The notes below the pieces were generated by a model. The model made no database searches. It worked only from the letters and a program-made list of their open reading frames with translations, and was not told the DNA's origin. The position numbers and the translations under genes are program-made. A DNA stretch of 64,000 nt from Sitta carolinensis (lineage: Eukaryota > Chordata > Aves > Passeriformes > Sittidae): assembly GCA_032173965.1 (NCBI GenBank), contig CM063283.1, positions 108,214,108 through 108,278,107 of the forward strand, written 5' to 3'. How positions within the stretch are numbered: position 1 is the stretch's first letter; each line of letters starts with the position of its first letter. This document shows, piece by piece, positions 11,298 through 23,050 of the stretch.

Positions 11298-11689
11298 AAA
11301 CTGCATTCTGCCCTCAGTGTTTCTTCCGACCCTCAAACACTGAATCCAAGCAGTCTGCAGCACTGCCCCCACCCATTTTACAGAGGGCAAGAACAAGGTA
11401 CTGGAGACAAGAACCCTTTGTCAAAAGCATCCAATGTTCTGAGAGCAGGACAGGGGTGCCAACAGCATTCTGCTTCCTAAGCATGGTCTCCTATGGAGAT
11501 GGTGATAGGATCATGTGTGTGATCTGGGTGCTTTTGTTTCCATAGGTTTCTACTTTGAATCATCATATAAAAGGCACTGATTGAAGAAATATGTCCCAGG
11601 TGCTGGTAGGGCCTGGCAGGCTGAGAGGTTTCTCTAACAGCACAATACAACTTGTGGTAGAGGCAGGGACCAGGTGTCATAAAACAGGG

Positions 11690-11960
11690 CATGGGGAAGA
11701 AGGGGTGTGAAGGGGGGGGGGGGGAAAGGGGGCTGTGAAGAGGGGAGGAGACAGGTGGTCATAAGGGGAAATGAAAGAAATATGAAAAGGATCAAGAAAT
11801 GGTATAAGGAAAGAGAGGAGAGAAGATTTCCTGAGGACACAGAGCACAAAGGCAGATAATGGTAGTAATGGCAGTGGTGGTGAGCACGAAGAAAACAAAA
11901 AGGAGTGAAAAGCAACGGGAGAAAATGAGACTAAAGCTAGAAAAAGAGAAGCAGAGGAGA
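11690..11960 (+). repeat. Purine-rich tract with 13-G run
   Basis: The plus strand is strongly A/G-rich for about 270 bp. G runs lie at 11693-11696, 11702-11705, 11712-11724 and 11728-11732, so a G-quadruplex is possible at its left end. Long purine tracts can form triplex or R-loop structures and are often hard to sequence. There is no tandem unit. Confidence 0.8.
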
Positions 11961-12027
11961 AAGCAACCATCCTGCCAGCCTCCGTGATGGCTGTTATTTG
12001 CAGATAGGAAATGCTGCCTGCAGAAAA

Positions 12028-12049
12028 GCTGATTGAGGCTGATTGAGGG
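12028..12049. repeat. 10-bp tandem duplication
   Basis: The unit GCTGATTGAG occurs twice in tandem, followed by a partial copy. It is short and probably a slippage product. Confidence 0.7.
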
Positions 12050-12429
12050 AAAGAATGAGCCACATGTGACAGATGTTAGTCACTTCGTGTAATGCCCTAC
12101 TGGAAGGCACTTGGATTCTGCAGGGATGACAGCACTCGAAGAAGCTGCATGGAGCACAGCAGCCCTGGGAGCAGACAGGAAGGAAGATGAATGGCAGGAG
12201 CGCTTGAATGCCCTGATCTCAAAAAGGGAAGAAGAGAAGAGAGAGGCGAGTGGCAGCCTCTGCCTTTTACGTATTTCCTGCCTCCCTCCATGCTCGGTCG
12301 CTCCCTCGTCCAAAACCAGGCAAAGGCCCGGAGCAGATGGGAACTCGCTCTCCTTCCTGCAGGAAGCAGGGCTGCCTCTCTCCCCTGGATCAGCTGTCAG
12401 CACCCATGCACATTGTTTCTGAAACGATC

Positions 12430-13090
12430 TCTCAAGCATATCATTTACTCAGGTAAATGGAAAACAATCTTGGTCAAGAAAAAGAGCCAAAATGATAGCT
12501 TAATTGTGCTTTTGCACCCTCATGTCCAAGAGAGAACATTTTCCCTTATGTTCAGTATTTTTAAAAAATCACTAAGCAGCATATGGCCTTTGTGTGTAAG
12601 GCCCTCACAGTTGCAAGCTTTTTATTTAACTCATTTGCCCCAGCTTTAAAAATGCAAGTGACAAACTTCTCAGGGACTACTTTACCTTCAGTGTTTGCAG
12701 TGAAGCAGCTGCCATATTAGATCATATTCAAATAGAGCCCCAAAGAGGTCGGGAGCAGCGTATTAGCTGAACTGTTTATCTGCAGCCAGCCAAGGGGGGA
12801 TGGTGCTGCTCAAATCAATTTTCTATGCTCCGACTGGCCCATCTTCTTGACACTTAGATGTCACTGTACCACTGGTGATAAAAAGGCCTGCCAAAAAAGG
12901 ATGGATTTGGATTCACGCAGGGTCCTACGGAGCCAAATGAGAATTGACAATATTAGTCTTTAGGACAATTTTACAGATAAAATTAACCAGAAGAATAAAT
13001 TTTCAACAGTTCGCTTAATCTAATCTGCTTTCCATTGCATTGAATCTTGCTCCCATCCACAGCTGCCATTTTAATACTTGCAAGCAACGT
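12430..13090. other. CNE-like block (one of the strongest candidates)
   Basis: About 660 bp of repeat-free DNA dense in transcription-factor-type cores: TAGCTTAATTG near 12497, CCATATTAGA (12712-12721, one base from an SRF CArG box), AAATCAATTTTC near 12814, TGACAATATTAG near 12945 and AAAATTAACCAG near 12978. Isolated CpGs survive at 12752, 12832 and 12916-12930. Bordered on the right by a T-rich tract. No splice-bounded open frame is present. The length and motif density are those of developmental enhancers, but alignment is needed. Confidence 0.45.
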
Positions 13091-13094
13091 TGTC

Positions 13095-13112
13095 TTTTTT
13101 TTTTCTTTTTTT
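13095..13112. repeat. T-rich homopolymer tract
   Basis: Ten T, one C and seven T. Low-complexity sequence at the edge of the preceding block. Confidence 0.8.
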
Positions 13113-13524
13113 GTTTCATGGAAAAAAGATCAGGCACATAAACCAGGATACTCATTGCCATGAAATGCCAGTCAAAAAATAACCCACATCTGGTTTCTGT
13201 AAGAAGGAGGAGGAAGTCCCTCACATAGTTTAAAATCAAGGAGAAAAAGTATCAGCATGTTAAATTTGGGCCTGAGGTACAGTCATCGATATGATCTGAA
13301 CCTTAACTTTCCCTAAGTTCATCTGGCTTTGGTCTTAATTATATTATTTGGATAACTAAACAGCAAAGGTTGAATCTCAGTCCCAGATCTGGTTTTGAAT
13401 TAAAAATAACTGACAGAAAGTTCAAGATTATCCATATTCTATCTTACCTTTGTTATAAACTATGCAGGCCCTTGTACATCTGTGACTATCATTCATGGTG
13501 CTAGAAATCAGAAACTCTCTGAGT

Positions 13525-13600
13525 TAATGATAATACATAACACATGTGCAACACTTTCCATCCTTCAGCACTGCACAAGTGACCAAGTGTCACAATGAGC
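13525..13600. repeat. Possible old L2/MIR-type relic
   Basis: The order of short words (ATAATACATAACAC, CAACACTTTCCATCCTTCAG, CACTGCACAA) resembles the segment of ancient vertebrate L2/MIR-class repeats in which a small AGCACTTT word is followed by a second cACTTTACAAA word. The similarity is by eye, diverged, and may be chance. Confidence 0.25.
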
Positions 13601-16600
13601 CTCTAGGTTGTTCTCCTGAAGGCAGGGATAGTGACACTTCATCCAGAGGCTGACTGTGTTGGTCAAGGATACCCAGACTGTGCAGAAGCAGAGGCTGAGA
13701 CTGGAGGCAGAGCCAGGGCAGGTGGGGATGTCTGCTCTTAACACTGCACTACACATAAGTCTTTGTATGCATTTCTTTTTCATATTTGTACAGAAGTTTT
13801 CCACATCTCTGGCTGAATATTTAGGGAAGCATTTCAAAAACTCCTTCCGCTGGCTCTCCAAATGGATCTAGAAGAAAATACTTGGGGTTTGGCTAGGCTG
13901 AAAATATTCTGCCAGCACCTCTTTTGAGCATTTTTAGGGCTTCAGTCAGGGATCTCAGCACTTTCCAGGGAAAAAGGAATAATTTTGTGCTGGCCCTGTG
14001 CAAATTTACTCCCATGCAGGTCTGCTCTAAACCTCCGAAGGACAACCTTCATTCCTGCCCCAGCATAGCCCAGGGCTAGTGGTGGCCAAAGTCACACAGG
14101 TCCAAGGCTGACCTTGGCCCCAGGGCATTGGCAGCAGAGCCAGATTTTCCCTGCACTTTCTCCTCTGGAATCTCAAAGGCAGCAAAGGAGCTGGATGCTG
14201 GAGATGTACACATCAGCAGGATGACATGGGTTTTCTTGCCAGCCTCCTCCTGGCATTGCCTGGATAGAAATGGGAAGTGCCCAGCACTAGCAGAGGGAGG
14301 AGGTGAACAAAGCCTCAGGCTGGGATGGATGAAGCAGGGCATTAACACAGGGAGCAGATGAGGCTGAAAGCCACACTAGTCACCCCAGGGGACAGAGGTC
14401 ATTTACCACCTGTTAAGAGGCCACAGTCACCTCTTGACCCTGACAATGTGCACATCTCTGGACGCTTGGTGAAGAGTGCTTTGCTACAGCTACCAGCCAC
14501 ACCATCAGCTCAGCTAGCGGAGATCACTGCCAAAAGCTCTGCAGGGCCAAAGCACCATTTATAGGTTGGCAGCCATTCTTCTGCTTGTCTCTTTGCTTGC
14601 AGAGGGGTTTCTCCCTTTTGCTTTCCAAAAGCTGCTGACAATACACTTGGAAAAAGGAGCAACTTGGACTATGTTGAGGATGTAAAAGGAAGTGCTGTCA
14701 TCAAACGACCTCTGCAGCTGCATTTGATGCCTCTGGGTACAAACACTATATAAGCAGCCAGGGTCTGGGGTGAAGTGTGGGGCATGGGACCACATTCACT
14801 GATGAATTTTACCTCTGCTCCTTGACTCTGACCAGAGCAGATGACAAACATTACAGCAGTCTGGGCTCCTCCTGCCATCCCCACTATCTATCTCCAGTGC
14901 TATCCCAGCAAACCTTAAGCCTTTAAGCTGTACCTTATGCTATGCCATAAATTTTCATACCGTAAAAGTCACCTCCGGTGTGCAGCCCTCCCATTACTTC
15001 AGTTGCTTTAAACTGGGAAAAAAAATGTGCAAGGGGTCACAGTCATATTTTAGGACCACAGGGCCTTTGGGCCCAGAGAAGACCCAAGGCTGTATTATTT
15101 ATGCACAGCCACTCTGCTTTACAGGAAATACCAACATACAAACCATTTAGTGTCCCTTGTCTTGGGGACATGAATCAACTCCTGCACTATTTTATTTAGC
15201 AATACCAACGTATGCTTCATTTCTGGCTTACAATACTGAGAAAGCAAGAAAGGCAGACAGACCTCCTCAGCCTCCTCAGTCCCCATGGCTGGGGGCTGGG
15301 CTGAGCTCATGTCCTTCCTCAGCACCATGCAGAGAGGCAACAGGCAGAGAAACTGAGGGAGGTCAGACACTGCTATCTGAATCCCATTTATAGAGCCAGC
15401 AGTCAAACCACAGGCACTTCCAAAACGCAAAAAACCGACTTTCGGTCCAGAACTGAACATGTGTTCATTTCTGCACCTAAAAAAAATGCTGCTGTTAAGG
15501 GAAAAAAACCTCCAAAGCCACTGTCAAACAGCTGTAATCCCCTGGTGCTCAAATGGACAGTGCTAGAGGAGGCATAAGGGTTTGTGCAGAGAATTAGGCT
15601 GTTGCTAATTAATGAGGACTGCTGCATCCTTCAGTGCCCAAATGGCCATTGGTAGAGGGGATGACAGAAGGAGGTCTCACAGTTGTGGGATTAAGGCAAA
15701 AGGCTTGACACACTGATTTATATCTTTCACCACCACAGAGCTCAGAGTGACTGTTAGGAAAGTGTTTTAACCTAAAATTTGTACAGATTGTCAGGAACAA
15801 GGAAGTCCTGGTTTGTAGAGTACCAAGATGAGGGTTAAATTTGCACTCTGTGCTGTGGTGGAAAGCAGGAGAGCTGTAATCTGGACATACAACATGTGAA
15901 ATACAAAGGAAAAACAAAATCAGTCACCTGAAAATAGAGACAAAATTTTATGGTTTTGTCTCCTTTCTCTCCCCTGTACTCAGCACTTTCCAAAGAGAGT
16001 CAATAATCCCTGCGGGGGTCAGCCTCTGGCTGCCAGCAAAATGTTTGGGAGCTAATGAGGTGAGCAGCCTGGCTTTCCTCAGGGACAGAGAGTGATGCTA
16101 AGCAGCTGTCCCCCAGGTGACCATCCCACAGCCGCTCCCAGCAGCAACCACTGGACACTGTGGACTGGTGCATGATCAGGAACCAAACCAGGAAGCAGGG
16201 AGAGCTGAAAGCAAGAGACTCCCTGGACAATGTGGCAGAAAAACGAAGAAAATAACCTTTGCAGTAGACGGAAGCAATTGCAGCAAGTGGACCAGACAGG
16301 CTCTCACTTGCTGCCAACTCCAGTAAAATTGACTTCCCTGCCTCTGCTCTGCCAAGGAGCAGCACAGCACTGGGCTCCTGAACTGTTCAAGCAAGAAGCA
16401 TGTTTGTCATGGATTGCTTTTCCTGGTGCCTTCTCCACCTTCTTCTGCCAGCATGTTTTTCCCCTAAACTCACAGGTGTTGGCAGCACAGACCACCCCTG
16501 GAGGGCTTCACCTGTTCTGGTAGGAGCAGTCAGAGGCTTCCTGGGTTGCCTGGGTTGGCAGCTCTCCTGGTAGCAGTGTTTTTTGGGAAGAGCTCAGCTG

Positions 16601-17700
16601 GCAGCCAGCAGTTCCCTTATCCTTATTGCACTCCAGCTTCCCTCTCCCAGGGCAATTTCCACCCCTGCCTCCACAAAGCCAGAGCCAGCGCAGACAAAAA
16701 TCAAGTCAAGGAGCCTGGTCCTCTTCTAGCAGCTCAGTGTCTGTGGCTCCCACCTTGGGTTTAGAGGCAGGACCCCATCACAGGCATCCCAGGTGCTGGA
16801 TCACTTGCTTGTTTTGGTTGCCAGCTTCCCAGCACGGCTTTGAAAAGGCATCTGTGTGTCCAAGGTGCCAACAGGCAGCGTCTGCACGTGGTCAGAGTTT
16901 GGAATAAACTGCAAGAGAAAGGCATTCAGGCTGGAATAGATCCCTTATACTTTGACAAGGCCAGCTGGGGACTCAGTCTCTCCTATTTTCCTCTCCTCCA
17001 GCCCATGCTAATGCTCAGGTAGAGTCAGAGCCTGCCCTCAGAGAAATCTCTGTGTGGCTTGTTGATTTGAAAGACATCAGCATTTCCTCAGGGACAGGAG
17101 GGAAAGAGCTGCCACCCAGCTGTACCTTTATTAGTGCAATTTTCTGTTCTCTCCCTCCTGAAAGAGTTTCTGTCTGCCAGAATGACCCCAAAGTGCTTAT
17201 ATTTAGCAGTCTTGATAGGAGTTAATCAGAGCTCATGCCCCCAAACTTTGCCCCACTTTCTGGTTTCCAGCCAGACTCCAGGCTCAAATCAGTGCATGAG
17301 AGTGGATGAGGAGTCAGTGCTGCAGTGGGAAGGGGATGGAGACAGGCTCTGTGCCCAGCATATGGACCACAGAGAGAACAAGGATTTGAAATCATGCACA
17401 AATAGAAATCGAGCAGGTGGCACCTCTGGTTTCTGAGGAAAAACTCAGCATTTTCATGAGGAAGAAGACATTTACGGTGAAAAATATTTGGGCAGAAACC
17501 AAATTCTTCAATGACATCCAGGCTTGCCAACTGATTCCCACCAATCCTAACCCAATGTCAGAGGTTTTCAGTGAAATTTCAGGAGATTTCCATCCCAGTT
17601 TCATGGTATCACATGGGCCTGGAAGTTCAGGCTACACAAATCTCTTCTCAGACCTGGTTGCATGGATCCCTCTGAAGGGCAAGCTCTTGAAGATACCACA
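13600..17700. other. Noncoding stretch with little structure
   Basis: Mixed sequence with short open frames on both strands, none recognised. A pocket at 17040-17220 (TTTATTAGTGCAATTTTC, CTTATATTTAGCAGTC) has a weak CNE texture. Otherwise I see no repeat family, CpG island or RNA gene in these 4 kb. Confidence 0.5.
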
Positions 17701-17704
17701 ACCA

Positions 17705-17724
17705 TGGCACCCCTAGGGGTGCCA
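17705..17724. repeat. Perfect 20-bp palindrome
   Basis: TGGCACCCCTAGGGGTGCCA equals its own reverse complement, with no spacer. It is GC-rich with a CCTAGG centre. It has the form of a dimer-binding site or a cruciform seed. It is not part of a recognised transposon end. Confidence 0.95.
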
Positions 17725-18299
17725 AGGCCTTTGTTTTAAACCAGGGAAGTCTGTGTTGTGATTGCACTCTTGGAGGACTCAAATCACTGCTAAGATTATC
17801 AACAAGGAGGGTGTGTTAAAACAAAGGAGTTCTTTGGTTCACTACATGAAAGATATGGTGTTAAATAAGACACACTGTGTTGCCAGCATGGAATATTAAA
17901 GGCAGAAATGTGTTTTGGGGTTTTTTTAATATATTCAGCAGACTTTTCTTTCTTCTTCGGTCCTAAATTATATGAATGCTGTTTAAGCATAGGTAGAAGC
18001 TATTACAGAGTAGGGCAATCTGTAAAGGAAAAATCTTTAGGTAAGGTAGTGGAAATACTGTTAGAAATCCTGTCACAGGTGAAAAATAGGACTAAATAAA
18101 GGGATGACCACAGAAGGATGGAAAAAACAGGAAGGAGGAATGGTGCAGAGAGGAAAAATGACAACCAGACAGTGTTGCAAGGCTGCAAGTTGGTCTGGAG
18201 GCACTGTAGTCCCAGCCTGATTTACGCTGGGTTTTTGAAAGAGCACCACCAGTTAATGGCTCACCTTCGAAGCTGGGCTTGACCCACTACTGTCACAGG

Positions 18300-18640
18300 C
18301 GATGGCAGAATTACAATCAAAACCTAGATCCTATTCCCAATTTCGGAGGTGTTCAGATGAGAGAGTTTTATTTAAAGGCTCCCTTTTAATGAAAAAGTGG
18401 GCAAACTGTGATCAAGGGAAAGGAATTGTCTCTATTTTCATGATTCACATCTCCTGGCACCCACAAGATATGCATTTCCATGCTCTGATCTGTGCCGCTG
18501 TGAAGGACACAGCTGAGAACAGAGCAGGGAGCTGCCGACTAAACGGCAAAAGAAAGAAAGAAAGGAGAACGCACTTACATTTTATTCTTCCTAACATTTT
18601 GTTAAATTGGTTCAGCAAGCTTCCCTGAGTCTGTTGAGCT
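18300..18640. other. CNE-like block
   Basis: Repeat-free, with TTTTATTTAAAGG, CCCTTTTAATGAAAAAG, ATATGCAT (18468-18475, octamer-like) and AATTGG cores plus CpGs at 18343, 18379, 18495, 18537 and 18571. There is a short GAAA repeat at about 18550-18566. A chance minus-strand open frame crosses it but has no features of a protein. Confidence 0.38.
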
Positions 18641-19043
18641 AGGAAGGGGAGGCAGAGAAACTTCATTAAGTGGAAGATTCTCAGAAATAATTGGGGGGCC
18701 AGGGATAATAGTGGCAGCCGTCATTGTGCTGGGAAAAGAGGGCACTTGCTTCGTATTTGTTAATTGAAGAAGCCAAAAGTGTCTTTCTGCGGGGCCAGGG
18801 CTCAGGCTGCAAGGCTGAAGGGGATGTATATTTTTTCTGGTTTAAATAGACATTAGGGGGCTCCATTTTTTAAAAAATAAGCCTCTGAGTTGCTTTGGCA
18901 GCCGCTCCAACGAGCAAAAGCATCACAGTCTGAATCCTCCCCCACCCTGCACACCACGCTCTGGTCCGGGGATAACTGGGCAAAACGCTTCAGCCAGGGG
19001 AGGAGGGGACACAGCAGGGACAAAGTGGCTTCTGGAGAGGACA

Positions 19044-19058
19044 GGGAGGGAGGGAGGG
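19044..19058 (+). repeat. Canonical G-quadruplex motif (GGGA repeat)
   Basis: Four GGG runs separated by single A (19044-19046, 19048-19050, 19052-19054, 19056-19058) satisfy the G3N1 rule with minimal loops, which is the most stable class. The surrounding sequence to 19075 stays purine-rich. Confidence 0.85.
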
Positions 19059-19139
19059 AGGAAGGGAGAAGAAAGAGCTACACAGCGGAGCAGAGGCACA
19101 AGGGCACAAGGAATCTTAAGGAGACACGGCGTCTGTTCT

Positions 19140-19440
19140 GTGTGACATGCTGGTCACTGCTTGCCGATTTTGAAAATTAAATTCTTCCCACAGTGCAAGT
19201 TTGCAGCTTTATCATGCAGACATCGGAGCTTTGTTAAATAAGTTTGCACTTCTGCTCACTGTGGAATAGATGGAAATCGGGCATCTTTCTAAAGATGGTC
19301 TTTTCTTGTAAATACCTCTGTGCCTGGTGATATTATTTGCACATTTATCCACTTGGGCCCTAAAAGTATTCAGATAAAAAGAGTCTATATCTGGTTAATT
19401 AAAAAACATTCCCATCATAATGTCTTATTAGTTTTATGAA
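19140..19440. other. CNE-like block
   Basis: AT-rich unique sequence with AAAATTAAATTC, CTTTGTTAAATAAG, GATATTATTTGC, a CAGATAAAAAGAG GATA-type core and TTAATTAA at 19395-19402. CpGs are few but present (19162, 19227, 19279). No repeat or exon is seen. Confidence 0.38.
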
Positions 19441-20029
19441 TACTGCCTTGCCTTTCTTGACTTTTCCATGCAAATCAGAAGTATTTTGGGTCTGATTCTC
19501 ATTTGCCCTAAGGCCCATTCACTCCATGCAGGAAAAGTCAATCGGCCTCTCAAGAAGACCAAGTAAGGGCTGCACCCGCTGCAAGCCTTTCCAGCTCTTG
19601 GTGTGGCATAGAGAAATCTCAGCATAAAAAAGGAACCCAATTCTTGAACACGGAATGCTCTGCAAAAGTCTGGGTCCCACAAACTGCCCAGGAAAGTGGT
19701 TTTTCCAATACCAGTTATTGTTCCCCCACAAACCACTTGCATCCTTAGGTCCATTGTGATAATTAGTGATAAATAACTGCTGGGAGTTTGGGACATCCAC
19801 TGGAAAAACTCCCAACAGCCAGTTACCAGGAGAGTGCCAGGACACACAGCAACATTGTGCTTCATATTCTCTCTATTATTTTTAATGGGGAGGGGAGGAG
19901 GGCAGCATTTTAGTTCTGCATATACTATGTCAGGGTAAAATAATGTTCTTTTCTGGCAGCACTGAATCAGCACACATCCAAAATTTGTCTTCTTCCGCTG
20001 CAGATGCTGCCCCCATGGAAATTAGTGAA

Positions 20030-20350
20030 AGCCTCAAGCAGACATACAAGGGCAGGATTTAGCCCATAAATCACAACCCAGATCATAAATACATGCTTGA
20101 ACCCTCCTTTAATATGATTCATTAAGAAGGAGCTTTTACGGTTGGGGTGGTTTTAATTATCATTGTGTAATTTTATTGTTATTGTTTCCATTAAACATTA
20201 ACAAACATTCCTTATTTTTGGTTAACAAAGATCTTTCTTAGATTGCACAGTAGTTAATGAAAACCACATAAACACATGCAGAAAGATACCAGGACTCTCA
20301 TTCAATTAAAACTAAAACTTAGAGTAGAAGATCTATAAAAATCCAGATTG
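20030..20350. other. CNE-like block with SOX and FOX-type motifs
   Basis: Very AT-rich but not a simple repeat. Two SOX-type ATTGTT words lie side by side (20175-20180 and 20181-20186). They are followed by the FOX-type TAAACA (20192-20197) and a GTTAACAAAG word near 20222. TTTTAATTATC (homeodomain) precedes them. This spacing is striking for an enhancer core, although AT-rich DNA raises the chance of such words. Confidence 0.42.
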
Positions 20351-20359
20351 TAATGAATC

Positions 20360-23050
20360 ATAAATAAATATGGAAATCTAACAACTGCCTTGGGTAGAGC
20401 AGTGAATTTATAGCCCAAAGATTTGCATTTTTAAGGTTTGTGTTGCTGTCTGTGTTGCGTTCACCGAAGATGCACATCCTCAATGCCAGAGCCCCCGGCC
20501 TCAGCTCATTTTCTTGGCTTCTCTGGACAAGCCCTGCAAATGCTATCATGCCCTGAGCTAAATCTGCCTTTGCCCAGAGTGACCTCTGAGTCTCTGAACC
20601 TGAACTGAAGCCACCTTCTGATCAATGAGGGAGAAATCACCAGCACATCGGGTTTCCCAGGTGTTTGGCCACTGGTGGGATGGAGATACATCCAGCAAAG
20701 TTGTCCCCACAAACACTGTGTGGGGGATGCAGCTGGAACAGGCAAGGCTCTTCTCCTAGGCATGTTAAAGGAGGAGAAATGCAGGGAAAACAGCTGGTTC
20801 CTCATTCTTGGCTTGTCTCACACCAACAGAGTGGTCTTCAATCATTTGTTAGGCTGAGGTTTGCTCTGGTTTTCATACTGGTTTGGAAAAAACCGCCCAT
20901 AACTTCCAGCCAGCGACTGGCACTGATAAGAAATGAGATGGATAAAAGGCTGCTTTGACTGCTGACACACAGTCCCTGAACACACTGTACATCCCAGTGA
21001 ATTGTTGTTGAGAGACATGAAATGCAAACAGTTTAGCTATGTTAAAATAAACCTATAGTTGGGTTTACAGTTGGAAAATCCCATAAGGACCATTGCTCTT
21101 GGGAGAACTATCAAAGCCAAAGAACTTCCATGGACTTCTGCCTATTGAAGGATGTCGAGCCACAAGTTACCAACCTCAAAACTCATGTTCCAGCCTCCTT
21201 CATTTCAGATTAACCATCTCATTTTAGCTTGGCAAGAACAATACAAAATTTGGAAGTTCTTCTAGTTCCTCTCCAAGCAACAGCAAAGCAAACTGTTCTC
21301 CAGACCAACCAGAGGCTTGGACACACAGGAATGTCTGCATTGAAAGAGCTAATGGGTGAGAGAAGTAAAAGGATTTGATAATGGTAAAAACTCTGAGATA
21401 TCTGCTCCAGCCTTATGGGTGTGTGTTGGTGTGTTGGTCTGTCTGACACAGCTGTTGCCATGGTGGCAGAGCTCTCCCAAAAAACACAAAAAGAGGACAA
21501 GCTGGGTGAGTGCCTGAGGAAAACACAGGAGAGGGGAGATGTCTGTGAGGTCAGATGGCTTTTGTAGGTGGGGCTTGGTGCTGATACTGGGGACTAGCTA
21601 ATGAAATAATGAGTCTCGTGAGCTCCATGGTCTTCCAGCTGGACAGATATTCCAGGGGCTGGAGCCAGCTGTAGAAAAAATGGAAATCCCTGGGAGTTTC
21701 ACCCAACCTAACCTCATTCCCATTGCTCCAAGGAACACAGCATGACGCAGAGCTCTGCTGCCTGAAGTAATCACAGAGATGGCTGTAGAGAACCCTGAGA
21801 AACAAGGTTTTCCCAGGCAGTCCAAGGTTTTGACAAATGTTTCCGTGTGTCTGCTGCAGCTGTTTGGACAAGCAGGGCTCTAGATGTGACTATTAAACAA
21901 GGAAGCCCCTCAGCTGCTGGAAGCCCTGGGAGGGAAGAGCTGGGAATCCTTGGCACACCAGGAGCTAGGGACACATGGGCTTTGCAAAGCCCAAGTGGGA
22001 CCAAGTCTGGACATGCTGGGCAAGCAGGGAGGGGTGTGTACAGCTTTGGGCCTGAAGGGGCTTGGAGGGATGGGCTGGGGAAGTTTGGGGTGAAAGAAGT
22101 TGGACAGGAGCAATGGGAGCCTAGTGGGGATGATTTGGGGTATTTGGACTCCAGAGCAGGAGACAGAAGGACTGGAGGGGCTGTAGGTCATGGGTTGCTG
22201 GAGTTCCTGAAGACAGTTGCCATTCAGGCCTTGACACACTGCTCCATGCAAACATCCAAGGAATTCCTAAGCTGAGCCTACTTCAGCACTGACAAGGTGA
22301 GAAGTCCCACTTGACCTGATGCTGGCATGGGAAGGCTATGGAGTCAGATGGGGGATTTGTGGCCCCAGAGTGGGAGGAGACCTGCCTTCCAACACACAGG
22401 ATCACCAACACTGTGTCTAATCAGGCCAGCGAGGGAGGTTTAAGCAGGTGGCAACTTACACAATGCAGTGGGTTTTGGCTGCACTGGGGTTTGCACATCT
22501 CACAGCATGCAGTTTACAGTATGTTTGGTTTTCCCTCCATCTCACCCCTCTGGAAAGAGGAACTCATGGCTCAGTGCTCCCGAGGGAGCAGGCTGCTGCA
22601 AACAGGGAGCTGCAATTGTGGCTGAGGGGGTTCTCTTCCAGCATCCAGTGGGAGCACTGACAGCAGAGCCACGTGAAGCTCTGCTGGCTGAGCTGGCTGG
22701 GCTGCAGCTCCTGGCACCAGCACACAGCTTGTGTCATTCCAGCACAGCCAGCGAGTACTACAGAACAAGTCAGAAATATGCTCGGCAAACCACAGGCTTA
22801 AAAATAAGGGAAAGCACATTTCCTCTCCTCACCAAGGTGGGAGAAGATAGTGTTTCCTCCTTGCTCTGCTAGCATGGTGAGGTGGGTCTTAGCTGGTGTT
22901 TAAAAGTGAAGCCAAAGCCAAACAACTTCATCTGGGTCCACCCACACAGAGAAACCTCTGTGCTCACACGCAGTGCAAGCAGCAAGTCAGGAGCAGGCCT
23001 GAGATACAGGTGAGTATTTTCATGGGTCTGAAGCATACCTACCACATTGT
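20360..23050. other. Noncoding stretch, mostly featureless
   Basis: Contains G-rich DNA at about 21940-22200 and several unsupported open frames. The minus-strand frame just upstream (19434-19973) and those inside this stretch match no family. No transposon is recognised. Confidence 0.5.
22067..22090 (+). repeat. Canonical G-quadruplex motif
   Basis: Runs GGG (22067-22069), GGG (22072-22074), GGGG (22077-22080) and GGGG (22087-22090) are separated by loops of 2, 2 and 6 nt. It lies in a plus-strand G-rich segment of about 250 bp. Confidence 0.8.

Noticed and set aside
19434..19973. Minus-strand frame with a Walker-A-like GIGKTT word
   Set aside because: The glycine spacing does not fit G-x4-GK[ST], and there is no Walker B, signature motif or other ABC or NTPase context. 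Judged chance.
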